From an uncultured Clostridia bacterium (GTDB lineage: Bacteria > Bacillota > Clostridia > Peptostreptococcales > Anaerovoracaceae): a stretch of DNA of 39,315 nt. The position numbers and the translations under genes are program-made. Of the stretch, positions 39,071 through 39,315 are shown one piece after another. Positions within the stretch are counted from its first letter, which is position 1, and each line of letters starts with the position of its first letter. The stretch lies in the NCBI GenBank assembly GCA_934255545.1, contig CAKQOE010000022.1:1-39315 (forward strand), given 5' to 3'. A model generated the notes under the pieces. That model was not told the origin of the DNA. It made no database searches and saw only the letters and a program-made list of their open reading frames with translations.

Positions 39071-39315
39071 TTAAACACTCTTTTTATTAAATATGTCGTC
39101 AAGCACCTGAGAGGCGCGTGCGTCTGCTTTTTGTATCGCATGGGCGTATATTTTAGATGTTGTGGATGCGTCAGCATGTCCGAGGCGATGCGCTACGCTT
39201 ACGAGGTCTACGCCGCCGGCTATCATCAATGACGCTGCAGTATGCCGTTACGGTATAATAACGACAAACGGAAAAAGCCTTTATTTTCAAGGGGTTCACG
39301 CGTTTGCCGTCATTT
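39071..39315 (-). pseudogene. Tyrosine recombinase (integrase) C-terminal remnant, disrupted and cut by window edge
   Basis: Reading the minus strand, the last part gives RHTAASLMIAGGVDLVSVAHRLGHADASTTSKIYAHAIQ. This includes the R-H of the RHT box, the second histidine in RLGH and the nucleophile tyrosine in SKIYAH, then a tail ending at TAA (39071-39073). Immediately before RHT there is an in-frame TAA (39249-39251), and an earlier integrase-like stretch, NDGKRVNP, lies in a different frame. The region between them is too short, which suggests deletion plus frameshift. The gene points away from and sits next to tRNA-Arg, as in elements integrated in tRNA genes. The rest lies outside the window. 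Confidence 0.75.

Overview
The window looks like a chromosomal segment of an anaerobic, endospore-forming member of the Clostridia (Bacillota) with moderate G+C. Support comes from spmA/spmB and a SpoVT homologue, AbrB-type regulators, a single-aptamer glycine riboswitch, strong AGGAGG-type ribosome binding sites, the tig-clpP-clpX-lon-engB order, and PduL with DeoC but no respiratory genes. I cannot fix the genus from sequence alone.

Left third (1-13.9 kb): a glycine riboswitch with terminator precedes an AGCS sodium:amino-acid symporter. An amino-acid ABC permease/ATPase pair without a binding protein follows, then a CYTH protein. The protein quality-control block (trigger factor, ClpP, ClpX, Lon, EngB) leads into a YkvA-like membrane protein and Hpt. 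PduL-DeoC then link deoxyribose breakdown to acetyl-phosphate.

Middle (14-20 kb): a small AbrB/zinc-ribbon regulator and a small membrane protein on the minus strand, divergent from spmA-spmB; then murA, and a GntR(YtrA-type)-ABC ATPase-permease operon with a visible operator. murA and the ABC operon end in two homologous multi-hairpin terminators.

Accessory-looking core (20-29.3 kb): on the minus strand xpaC, telA, a LemA-like lipoprotein and an AraC regulator, with a 319-bp foldback (MITE-like) element between xpaC and telA. Divergent on the plus strand is a tightly coupled trio: a MoxR-like AAA ATPase with an unusual Walker B region, a protein joining an HExxH zincin-like motif to a C-terminal VWA domain, and a cytoplasmic BspA-type leucine-rich-repeat protein. 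This six-protein divergent locus is the best candidate for an undescribed multi-protein (envelope or stress) system.

Right part (29.3-39.3 kb): an SsuBCA/TauABC/NrtABC-like ABC transporter is bracketed by two homologous intergenic transcription units that look like a pair of small RNAs. They share helically phased upstream repeats, an anti-Shine-Dalgarno-like CTCTCCTAA block and terminators. Next comes an operon of an ICMT-like methyltransferase, a GH3-type adenylating enzyme and a 7TM-GAF-degenerate GGDEF-HD-GYP protein, then spoVT, a tRNA-Arg(ACG), and the remnant of a tyrosine integrase next to that tRNA, marking a probable integration site at the right edge.
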